From contig JADYZN010000040.1 in NCBI GenBank assembly GCA_020853095.1, positions 62,001-126,000 on the forward strand: a stretch of DNA of 64,000 bases, written 5' to 3'. A model generated the notes under the pieces. The model did no database searches, was not told the DNA's origin, and saw nothing but the letters and a program-made list of their open reading frames with translations. The position numbers and the translations under genes are program-made. Origin of the DNA: Phycisphaerales bacterium. Lineage in GTDB: Bacteria; Planctomycetota; Phycisphaerae; Tepidisphaerales; Tepidisphaeraceae. Positions 29,423 to 36,375 of this stretch are shown piece by piece (position 1 is the first letter of the stretch; each line of letters starts with the position of its first letter).

Positions 29423-29438
29423 TGCAAAGGCCGCGCCA
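29423..29438 (-). promoter_or_regulatory. Sigma-54-like -24/-12 element upstream of glnN
   Basis: The minus strand reads TGGCGCGGCCTTTGCA. The diagnostic GG and GC are exactly 10 bases apart, with one mismatch to TGGCAC-N5-TTGCA. It lies upstream of the sigma-70-type promoter. In GC-rich DNA such matches also occur by chance. Confidence 0.3.
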
Positions 29439-29570
29439 GATGTAAATTTGCAAATAAACCGCCCCGCCCTGCCTAAAAATCAGGCAACGCTCCATTCACA
29501 GCCCCGATTTGCCCATTTATTCATCACCGCCGGTTGGGGATGGGTTCGAGGGGAAGATCGGGAAGGGTGA

Positions 29571-29653
29571 GCCACGGAGACACGGAGATCACGGAGAAAT
29601 ACAAAGAGATATCGTTTGAATTTTCTTCTTTGTGTCCTCTGTGTCTCTGTGGC
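29571..29653. repeat. Large imperfect inverted repeat (dispersed palindromic element)
   Basis: The left arm begins GCCACGGAGACACGGAG and the right arm ends CTCTGTGTCTCTGTGGC. The arms match over about 27 bp with several transitions and enclose an AT-rich centre. Elements of this kind occur as dispersed non-coding palindromes in many bacterial genomes. Reading frames across it are not convincing genes. Confidence 0.65.
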
Positions 29654-29739
29654 AAAATTTCCCCTCCCCGCGCTGGATCGGCCAGGAGGCCCCGAAGAGT
29701 TTCCGGGAGGTCACGAAGAGTTTTGGGGATGGGCGTAAA

Positions 29740-29886
29740 CCTTTTCCCCCCGGGCATGAGCCTTTTCCCCCCGGGCATGAGCCTTTTCCGCCTGGGCGTG
29801 AGCCATTTCCCCCTGGGCGTAAACCATTTCCGCCTGGGCGTGAGCCTTTTCCCCCTGGGCGTAAACCTTTTCTCCCTGGGCGGAAG
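29740..29886. repeat. Tandem array of seven 21-bp repeats
   Basis: Seven consecutive units of exactly 21 bp follow the pattern CCTTTTCCCCCTGGGCGT plus GAG or AAA. A degenerate unit may follow to 29907. Because the unit is a multiple of three, all frames are open and encode heptapeptide repeats (such as PFPPGRE). No start signal or conserved flank supports a gene. The 737-bp stretch 29315-30051 holds this array, the inverted repeat before it and the glnN promoters, with no credible gene. Confidence 0.75.
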
Positions 29887-30028
29887 GGTTCTGGACCTTG
29901 GCGTAAACGTTCCCTCCCCATCCCGGCGGGAATCACGCCACCCCGCGAACCGCCGTTTTATGGGATGATCGACCGGCGGCCATATCCGGGGGATATTATG
30001 GGATGGGGCGAGGAGCGGGGGACGCGGC

Positions 30029-30060
30029 AATTACCAATTACCAATTACCAATTAGGAATT
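30029..30060. repeat. AATTNNN heptamer repeats on the 3' side of the IVP gene
   Basis: Three copies of AATTACC, then AATTAGG and AATT, form a 7-bp periodic tract. It overlaps the stop codon of the four-helix-bundle gene. A similar tract lies on the other side of that gene. Confidence 0.7.
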
Positions 30061-30408
30061 GGCGGAGGTGGTTTTCTTGATTGCGGTGATGATGCGGCAG
30101 AGTTCCTCGCCGTCGGCGTGGATGCTGGTGAATTGCGTTTCACTCAGGTAATCCGTCTCTTTGAGCAGGCGGAGCCAGTACATAGTTTCGCGCGCTTCCT
30201 TGTAAGCGATGGAGAGTTTCGAGAGGAAGTCCGGCCTCGACTGTCCGCCGATGGCTTCCTCAACGTTGGCCCCGATGCTCGTGCCGCAGCGGAGGAGTTG
30301 CTTGGACAAGACATACTCCCGCTTCTGATCTGTCAGGAACTGACACAGCCGCACGATGCGCACGGCGAATGCGAAGCTCCTGGTCTGAATGATGTTCTCA
30401 CTCTTCAT
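30052..30408 (-). CDS. Four-helix-bundle protein (23S rRNA IVP/S23 family)
   Basis: The protein is 118 residues. It shows the hallmarks of the four-helix-bundle family first seen in rRNA intervening sequences: SFAFAVRIVRLCQFL, YVLSKQLLRCGTSIGANVEEAIGGQSRPDFLSKLSIAYKEARETMYWLRLLKETDYLS. The family is widespread, forms oligomers, and has no agreed function; it is often found near mobile or surface-polysaccharide genes. Here it is bracketed by heptamer repeats and sits next to the CRISPR array, which suggests an inserted unit. Confidence 0.88.
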   Translation of the reverse strand: MKSENIIQTRSFAFAVRIVRLCQFLTDQKREYVLSKQLLRCGTSIGANVEEAIGGQSRPDFLSKLSIAYKEARETMYWLRLLKETDYLSETQFTSIHADGEELCRIITAIKKTTSANS

Positions 30409-30460
30409 CGTCGCCCCACACCGTGTCGATCGCCGCCGTGATCTTCGCCTGACATTCCTT

Positions 30461-30492
30461 AATTCGCAATTCGTAATTCTTAATTCTTAATT
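30461..30492. repeat. AATTNNN heptamer repeats on the 5' side of the IVP gene
   Basis: AATTCGC, AATTCGT, AATTCTT, AATTCTT and AATT follow each other with a 7-bp period. The tract ends 8 bases before the first CRISPR repeat and pairs with the similar tract at 30029-30060. Confidence 0.7.
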
Positions 30493-30499
30493 TCCTCTC

Positions 30500-31448
30500 C
30501 GGTTCACCCCCACGGGCGTGGGGAAAAGCCAACGCCAGCACGTCTTCCCGGCGATCCAATTCGGTTCACCCCCACGGGCGTGGGGAAAAGCGGCGCAGAT
30601 GGCCGCAAAGCTCCCCCAGTGTCGGTTCACCCCCACGGGCGTGGGGAAAAGGTCGAGGACGCCATCCGGGCTTTACCCGACCTCGGTTCACCCCCACGGG
30701 CGTGGGGAAAAGTGACCAAGGCGTATGAGATTTACGGGGATCAACGGTTCACCCCCACGGGCGTGGGGAAAAGGCACCGACACACGGACGGCGGTGGCGG
30801 ATCAACTGGTTCACCCCCACGGGCGTGGGGAAAAGCTCGGGGTCGCCGGCGTCAAGGTGGCGCTGCACGGTTCACCCCCACGGGCGTGGGGAAAAGCAGC
30901 ATTTTTCGCACGCGGTCCGTCAGCGGCTCGGTTCACCCCCACGGGCGTGGGGAAAAGTTGATCGTCGTCGTCCCAAAAGTGCTGCCTGATCGGTTCACCC
31001 CCACGGGCGTGGGGAAAAGTTGAACTGGGCTGGCGGCATTGCCAGCGGCTGCGGTTCACCCCCACGGGCGTGGGGAAAAGCACCCTGGGGTAGGTCTAAA
31101 TCCGATACGTCAAACGGTTCACCCCCACGGGCGTGGGGAAAAGTTCGAGCAAATGCGGGAATGGGTCAATACCTACGGTTCACCCCCACGGGCGTGGGGA
31201 AAAGTGTTTAATGGCGGCATGCACGCGGTCGATAACCGGTTCACCCCCACGGGCGTGGGGAAAAGGGTTTCAACTGGAAGGAGCGATTGAGAATCGACGG
31301 TTCACCCCCACGGGCGTGGGGAAAAGGTATTACAACGAAAACGACCCCAAGATCGCCGCAGGTTCACCCCCACGGGCGTGGGGAAAAGTTGCGACTCTCG
31401 CGCCGCATCGAGCGACTTCTGGTTCACCCCCACGGGCGTGGGGAAAAG
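30500..31448 (-). CRISPR. Type I-E CRISPR array, 16 repeats and 15 spacers
   Basis: There are sixteen repeats of 29 bp, the first at 30500-30528 and the last at 31420-31448. They are identical apart from one terminal base, with spacers of 31-34 bp (mostly 32). On the plus strand each begins CGGTTCACC and ends GGGGAAAAG. The inner palindrome CCCCAC/GTGGGG makes the hairpin. Type I-E handles end in ...ACCG, so the array should be read on the minus strand, giving a crRNA 5' handle GUGAACCG. The leader end is then on the cas2 side. The terminal base that comes from the PAM in other I-E systems is G on the minus strand in 13 repeats and differs at 30807, 31360 and 31420. Confidence 0.97.
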
Positions 31449-31457
31449 ACTGGCATT

Positions 31458-31739
31458 TTACTCGCTGGCGCGGGTTTTGGCCAGTTTGAGGCCATCGAAG
31501 TCTTCGATGAGTCGTTTGGTTTTTCCGCAGGTGCGGATGGCGAAGCCCTGCTCGCAGGAATCGGGGTGGATCAGGATGGCCGCGCCCCCCTTGAGGTCTT
31601 TGCAGATGCGTTCCCAGAGGCGGTCACGAACCCGTGCCGAAAGGGTTCCGACAAACAGTCCGGTGTGGGGCTGGATCAGCCAGCGGGTGAGTTCGCCGCG
31701 AAGGCCGGGGGGGACGCGCTGGAGAACCATGACGACCAT
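31458..31739 (-). CDS. cas2: CRISPR-associated Cas2 (type I-E)
   Basis: This is the 93-residue structural partner of Cas1 in the spacer integration complex. The sequence MVVMVLQRVPPGLRGELTRWL...GLFVGTLSARVRDRLWERI is diagnostic of Cas2e. The start codon overlaps the cas1 stop (TAATG) and GGGAGGTG lies upstream. The stop lies only 9 bases before the CRISPR array, leaving no room for a separate leader. Confidence 0.95.
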   Translation of the reverse strand: MVVMVLQRVPPGLRGELTRWLIQPHTGLFVGTLSARVRDRLWERICKDLKGGAAILIHPDSCEQGFAIRTCGKTKRLIEDFDGLKLAKTRASE

Positions 31740-32722
31740 TACGCACCTCCCGTGGGGCGTGGGGCAGCGCCGGCGAGAATCTGCTGGATGGGGGTCTGGT
31801 CGCCGAAGCCCGCGGGGGTCCACCAGTCGGCCGGAAGCGCCGGGTCATCGTCCAATGGGTCTTCGGAGGCGGCGGCCGGCTCAATGGCGAGGATGGAGGC
31901 GATGTCGGGCAGGATGCGGCGATTGAGTTTGCCCTCCCGAAAACGGTCGCGGCAGGCGAGGCGGACCCTCCGGTCGATCTCCTGGTCCCCTTGGGCGGCG
32001 ATGGAAAAGGCCAGCGGGAGGGTGAACTCGACTTTATACAGGTCGGCGATGTCGTAGATGAACGAGAGCTGTTTGCCGGTGTGGATGAACCCCAGGGCCG
32101 GGGAATAGCCGCCCGAGAGGATGGCGGCGTGGCACAGGCCGTAAAGACAGGCGTTGGCGGCGGAAAGGGCGCGGTTGACCGGGTCGGCCGCATCCCAGTC
32201 CCGGCGCTGGAAGGTGCGGCCGGACCATGGGACGTGGTGGGCGGCGGCGGCATCGGCGTAGGCCTGGCGGACGCGGATCCCCTCCCGGCCGCGCAGCTGC
32301 TGGAGGGTGAGGGCTTTTAAGGAATCTGCGTCGGCGTCGTTGAATCGCCGGAGGTACATGCGGACGACCACCTGCAGGCGGGTCAGCGGATCGGACAGCA
32401 GCGAAGCCTGCCGAAGGAGGTTGCGGCTGTGGCGTGTCCCCCCCTGGCCATGGGCGTAGAAACGGACGGCGTGTTCGCCGGTCCAGATAAGCAGGCAGTT
32501 GGAATCGGCCGCCGTTTTCACCGCCTCGTGGGTGATGCTGGTGCCCGGCCCCAGCAGCAGAACCGCCAGGGCCGCGGCGGGAACCGACACCGTGCCGTCG
32601 GGCCGGTGAAAACAGAGGGCCTTGTCCTCCCGGTCCACGACGGCGTGCTCGACGTACAGATAGGTGAGCTTGTCGTCGAAGCGGGGCAGTTCCTGCAAAT
32701 TGACCTGACGACGGGTCCCCAT
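31739..32722 (-). CDS. cas1: CRISPR-associated Cas1 (type I-E)
   Basis: This is the integrase of the Cas1-Cas2 adaptation complex, about 327 residues. The metal-site residues are visible: Glu in LRGREGIRVR, His in GFIHTGKQLSF and Asp in IYDIADLYK. The C-terminal 50 residues, rich in Pro and Asp, extend beyond the core as in other Cas1e proteins. The start is uncertain: ATG 32722 fits homology, and an in-frame TTG lies at 32743. Neither has a strong ribosome site. It follows cas6e after a short gap. Confidence 0.95.
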   Translation of the reverse strand: MGTRRQVNLQELPRFDDKLTYLYVEHAVVDREDKALCFHRPDGTVSVPAAALAVLLLGPGTSITHEAVKTAADSNCLLIWTGEHAVRFYAHGQGGTRHSRNLLRQASLLSDPLTRLQVVVRMYLRRFNDADADSLKALTLQQLRGREGIRVRQAYADAAAAHHVPWSGRTFQRRDWDAADPVNRALSAANACLYGLCHAAILSGGYSPALGFIHTGKQLSFIYDIADLYKVEFTLPLAFSIAAQGDQEIDRRVRLACRDRFREGKLNRRILPDIASILAIEPAAASEDPLDDDPALPADWWTPAGFGDQTPIQQILAGAAPRPTGGA

Positions 32723-32761
32723 AAGGGGATATTCGGTTGTCAAAGAGCGTAGGCTTGAGCC

Positions 32762-33520
32762 TCATCGAATCGGCGCGACCGAGAGCAGGCCGAAACCGAA
32801 CGCCTTGGCCGGGCCGATGCCGGTAAGTAACGCGCCACGAAAAATCGCGGCGTCCAGAACCTGCAACGTCCCCTCGTAGCGGACGGATCGAAGACGATAG
32901 CCTTGGCCGGATTTTCCGGTCTTATTCACAAAGACGTACCCGGCTTGCGCGCTGGTCAGATCGGTGATCTCAAACCCCGATGTGAGGGCGCGCCGATCGA
33001 TCCAGTTGCGCAGGGAAGCGTCATCACTCGCCACGCCGATCCGTTTACCGACCCATTTTTCATCGATGGCTTGCCCGGAGCGGTGGACCGACTGCTGTCG
33101 CGCCCGGGAGACGGCGTTGACCAACAGACGAAAGCGCAATCGTCGGCCGGCCGCCGGGTTTGGTGCGTACGGCTTGCATTGCGGCGGCGCGGCCAGGAGG
33201 TATTGCGCGTTGGCAAAGGCATAATCCCAGTCCGGTTCAATCGCCGAGAGAGTCAGGATGACGACGTTTCCTCCCGGCTGCGGATCAATGCGGAATAAAA
33301 AACCCGCATTCGGGTTTCTTGGCGTGTGCACCTGCCGTTGGGCGAAGTCGGTCGGGTTGTACGGATCGAGGAACTGGGCGTCGGATTGTTTGCGCTGAGC
33401 CGAGGGGAAGGCCATGCACAGGCGCTGGTGGACGCGATACAGGTTGCGCAGCCACAGGCGCCCGGGGCGCGGGCGGTCGGGGTTGTCGCCGACGTTGATC
33501 AGCAGGTTCGAGAGGTACAT
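32762..33520 (-). CDS. cas6e: CRISPR-associated Cas6e (Cse3), crRNA endonuclease
   Basis: This 252-residue RNase cuts the repeat hairpin and stays bound to the crRNA 3' end in Cascade. His31 in NLYRVHQRL corresponds to the catalytic His of the family, and the glycine-rich C-terminal loop GIGPAKAFGFGLLSV is typical. Its start overlaps the cas5 stop by one base (TAATG), so translation is coupled. Confidence 0.94.
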   Translation of the reverse strand: MYLSNLLINVGDNPDRPRPGRLWLRNLYRVHQRLCMAFPSAQRKQSDAQFLDPYNPTDFAQRQVHTPRNPNAGFLFRIDPQPGGNVVILTLSAIEPDWDYAFANAQYLLAAPPQCKPYAPNPAAGRRLRFRLLVNAVSRARQQSVHRSGQAIDEKWVGKRIGVASDDASLRNWIDRRALTSGFEITDLTSAQAGYVFVNKTGKSGQGYRLRSVRYEGTLQVLDAAIFRGALLTGIGPAKAFGFGLLSVAPIR

Positions 33521-34638
33521 TATTCGACCTCCTCGGGTTCAAAGCGACGACGGCGGGTTTCCAGCGAGCGGAAGGAGATGATTTCCTCCCGCTTGGAGAT
33601 GATCCTGTCTCGCCATTGCCCGTCTTCCGGGTCGATCCGATCCAACCCCATCCCAAGCCCGTATTCGATCATGGTGACGGCGTCGTGGCAGAGGCGGCAG
33701 AGGGCGCGCAGGTCCTCCTGGGATTCGTTGCCGCCGGCACGACGATAGGTGATGTGCTGCACCGTGGTGGCGGGCGATTTGCAGAAGACGCACAGGCCGT
33801 GGTCGGCGTCGAGGCGGGCGGCGCGACGTTTTTTATATTCGGCGTTGGCGTAGTCGGCGCGGGGTCGCGGCGGCGCGGGGGTGCGGCGTTGAATCGGCTC
33901 GCCGACGCTCACCCCCACCGTATCGCGCATCACCAGGCGCGGATGGTGCACCGGCGGATCGAAGCAGACCGGCTCATCGTACCAGACGTCGGCCTCCGAC
34001 GGCGCGATGTCCCGTTCATCCCTCCCGCGCCATTCGATCAGACCGGGCAGGTTTTTGGGAGGCGCTTCACCAGCATATCGCGGAGACCATGGCACGGCGG
34101 ACAGGGCCGCTTTCAAACCCCCGTCGATCACCGTCGGGTTGGTCCATGACTCATCACGGTCCTTGCGCGGCTGCACAAAGACCGGCAGCGACGGCGGGCA
34201 GGATTTGCGTCCCAGATAAAGCGCCCATTTCGGCGACCGCAGCGCCTCGGCAACCTGTTGGATGATCTTCCCATCCCCTTGCAGCGCGACGAGGAAACTG
34301 GCATCCGCCAGATACTCGCGTCGCGTGATGAGCGTGCCCTGCGCGCCGTGCTTCAATCCACCGGCCGCGGTTGTCAGGCCGATGCCGGCGCCGACGGTGT
34401 GATAGTCCCACCAGCGGGTGCCGGGGCGGTCGATGCGCACGCCCATCGCCAGCGTGTTGAGTTCCGCCAGCCTCGCTCTTGCTTCGGCCCGCGACAGGCC
34501 CATGGCGCAGCAGACCAGCCCCAGAACGCCTGATTTTGTCGGGGCCTCCATCGTGCGCCGGATGACGAACTTCGACGGATCGCCCCAGGACTGGAGCGGG
34601 CCATCGAGGCGAAGAAAGAGGGTGTTGGGCACAGTCAT
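33520..34638 (-). CDS. cas5: Cas5e fused to an HNH nuclease domain (Cas5-HNH)
   Basis: The protein is 372 residues against 220-250 for ordinary Cas5e. Residues 1 to about 250 are Cas5e (LFLRLDGPLQSWGD, TRWWDYHTVGAG), which holds the crRNA 5' handle. After a Pro/Arg linker, residues about 265-335 form an HNH domain. Zinc pairs are Cys283/Cys286 and Cys314/Cys317, and the catalytic triad is His295 (TVQHITYRR), Asn304 and His318 (CRLCHDA). All HNH residues are intact. The locus has no cas3, so this domain is the likely target-DNA nuclease. HNH-bearing type I-E systems without Cas3 have been reported recently, and this fits them. The start overlaps cas7 by 4 bases. Confidence 0.95.
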   Translation of the reverse strand: MTVPNTLFLRLDGPLQSWGDPSKFVIRRTMEAPTKSGVLGLVCCAMGLSRAEARARLAELNTLAMGVRIDRPGTRWWDYHTVGAGIGLTTAAGGLKHGAQGTLITRREYLADASFLVALQGDGKIIQQVAEALRSPKWALYLGRKSCPPSLPVFVQPRKDRDESWTNPTVIDGGLKAALSAVPWSPRYAGEAPPKNLPGLIEWRGRDERDIAPSEADVWYDEPVCFDPPVHHPRLVMRDTVGVSVGEPIQRRTPAPPRPRADYANAEYKKRRAARLDADHGLCVFCKSPATTVQHITYRRAGGNESQEDLRALCRLCHDAVTMIEYGLGMGLDRIDPEDGQWRDRIISKREEIISFRSLETRRRRFEPEEVE

Positions 34639-35789
34639 GCTCTCTCCGTGCCGGCCGCGCCTGTGTTGGCCGCCGCCATGACCTTTTGGACAAAGGCATT
34701 AAAGTTGCCTTCGCTGGTGACTCCGTCGATGCTCTTCTCCTGCTCGCCGGCAACGTGCGTCAAGGGAGAGCGGCCGGAGGGTGAAAACCAGAATCGTTCG
34801 GCCTCTATTGCGTACCCATCCATCAAATCGTGAAGGTATTGCCCCAGTCGGGCGATGCTTTCACCAACCAGCCCGCGCTGAGCCTTTTCCGGGACCGGAT
34901 CGGCGAAGGCGTTGGCGTAACTGATCGGCGTGGGGGACTTGGTCTTGATTTCGACGAGGATGCCATCAGGCGGATTGAAGGCCGCATAGGCGTGCTGCTT
35001 GCCGGAGGGGTTGGCCTTGACCGCTCCTTCGAGAAAGCACTTGACGGTTGTCTTGGCCAGCGCCTCATCCCCGCCGAGGTTTTTTACCAGTTGTTCCCAG
35101 TCGATAACGAAGTGCTTGTAGAAACAGGCGGAGGTGAAGATCGCCTCGTTGACGTGGCCAGCGCCTGCATCGGGGCCTGGCACGTCGTCGGCGGCGGTGA
35201 AGTAGTCGATTTCGTTGATGTTGGCGTGGGTGGAGATGGCGTGCGCGGCCGAGAGCGCGGCCTCGACGGTGAATTTTCCCTTGAGGTTCTCAAACGGTCC
35301 CTTGGCGTCGAACTCGGTCATTCGCCCGCATAGGGCGATGTCGGGAGTTTGGACGAATTGGCCAATAATTTTGGCGAATTGTCCGCCGAGGTTTTCCTGT
35401 CCGGCTTTCACGGCATCGCCCATTTCCTTGATCGCCGACTGGGGAAGGAAAAAGAGGATGTCGGACCTGTTGACATCGTTCTTGTCCAGTCCGACGCCGC
35501 CATCGTTGAAGACTTTGCGAATCGCATCCAGGTCTGCTTTCTTCGGTTCATTGCCTTTGCCGGCTGCGGCTTTGGCGATTTCCTCTATCAGCCGCCGCGT
35601 GCGGACGCCCCCATCTCGTTCCAGCGCCGCGGCGAACTCCCCGCTGCGGCGGATGGACCGCTTCAGGCACTGGCTGGAGATGCGCGCCCGCGTCACGCCG
35701 CCGAAGAGGCAGGTCTTGGGCGCGCCCAGGTCATCCCGGTTGAGGTTTGACGGGCTGTGGTTCTGGATCATGTGTATCTCGATCAGCAT
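34635..35789 (-). CDS. cas7: CRISPR-associated Cas7e (Cse4/CasC), Cascade backbone
   Basis: This is the 384-residue RNA-binding backbone subunit, normally six copies per Cascade, lining the crRNA spacer. It begins MLIEIHMIQNHSPSNLNRDDLGAPKTCLFGGVTRARISSQCLKRSIR, the family signature. Further blocks are LCGRMTEFDAKGPF and VEAALSAAHAISTHANINEIDYFTAADD. The stop overlaps the cas5 start. Nothing is missing from the family core. Confidence 0.96.
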   Translation of the reverse strand: MLIEIHMIQNHSPSNLNRDDLGAPKTCLFGGVTRARISSQCLKRSIRRSGEFAAALERDGGVRTRRLIEEIAKAAAGKGNEPKKADLDAIRKVFNDGGVGLDKNDVNRSDILFFLPQSAIKEMGDAVKAGQENLGGQFAKIIGQFVQTPDIALCGRMTEFDAKGPFENLKGKFTVEAALSAAHAISTHANINEIDYFTAADDVPGPDAGAGHVNEAIFTSACFYKHFVIDWEQLVKNLGGDEALAKTTVKCFLEGAVKANPSGKQHAYAAFNPPDGILVEIKTKSPTPISYANAFADPVPEKAQRGLVGESIARLGQYLHDLMDGYAIEAERFWFSPSGRSPLTHVAGEQEKSIDGVTSEGNFNAFVQKVMAAANTGAAGTERA

Positions 35790-35799
35790 GGCAATCTCC

Positions 35800-36375
35800 T
35801 TATGGTTTGTGGTTCGTTGCGTTCAAATACTGCTCGGCCCAGAGGTCGCGGATGTCGCGGCCGCGGCGGTATTGTTCGTCCCGGTCCCAGATGGATAGAT
35901 CATCCAGCAGTTGTGCCCAGTCGATCCCTTTGACGCCCGCAGCGCGCGGCACACGACCGGCAACCGCCCGGCCGATCTCATCCAGCGCCCAACTCAGCGG
36001 CGGCTCGATGCCCGACAGCGGCGCGCAGAGGATCGCATCAAAGCGTGTGCGAAAGCGATTGCGCGCCATGAACTCCGGCGGATCAGATGGTTCGCACAAC
36101 CCCAGCACGGCGGGCAGGGTTGGCCCGTTTCCAAATTCGGGTCGAACGTGGGGCACGGACGAGCCGAACGCTCCGAACAGCTTGACAGCCAGCCAGCTTG
36201 TTTCCCGCCGGGGTGTGGCCGGACTCTTCTGCCGCAGCGGCCACCACAGGCCGGTGAACAGGTCGAAGCCCGCGAGCGTCTGATCCAGCGGCCGCCCCGC
36301 CAGCCGGCGCAGGCGCGAGCGTTCGCCTTCCTTGAGATCTTCCAGTCGGCGGATGAATGCGAGAGTCTGGCTCAT
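35800..36375 (-). CDS. cse2: CRISPR-associated Cse2 (Cas11e), Cascade small subunit
   Basis: The protein is 191 residues, mostly helical and Arg-rich. It begins FIRRLEDLKEGERSRLRRLAGRPLDQTLAGFDLFTGLW, the usual Cse2 opening, and ends in a helical DEIGRAVAGR...WAQLLDDLSIWD region. Two copies stabilise the R-loop in Cascade. Its start overlaps the cas8e stop by 4 bases, and cas7 follows 10 bases later. Assignment rests on both sequence and operon position. Confidence 0.92.
   Translation of the reverse strand: MSQTLAFIRRLEDLKEGERSRLRRLAGRPLDQTLAGFDLFTGLWWPLRQKSPATPRRETSWLAVKLFGAFGSSVPHVRPEFGNGPTLPAVLGLCEPSDPPEFMARNRFRTRFDAILCAPLSGIEPPLSWALDEIGRAVAGRVPRAAGVKGIDWAQLLDDLSIWDRDEQYRRGRDIRDLWAEQYLNATNHKP

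Noticed and set aside
29524-30441. Open frames across the inverted repeat and minisatellite encoding heptapeptide repeats
   Set aside because: The 21-bp period keeps all frames open. The frames run into the palindromic element or antisense to the IVP gene and lack start signals.
30500-30528. CRISPR leader on the left side of the array, next to AT-rich heptamer repeats
   Set aside because: The repeat orientation puts the crRNA 5' handle (GUGAACCG) on the minus strand, so the leader end must be on the right. The AT-rich tract belongs to the IVP flank.
30518-31489. Several short frames with GSPPRAWGK or VHPHGRGEK repeats
   Set aside because: These are translations of the CRISPR repeats.
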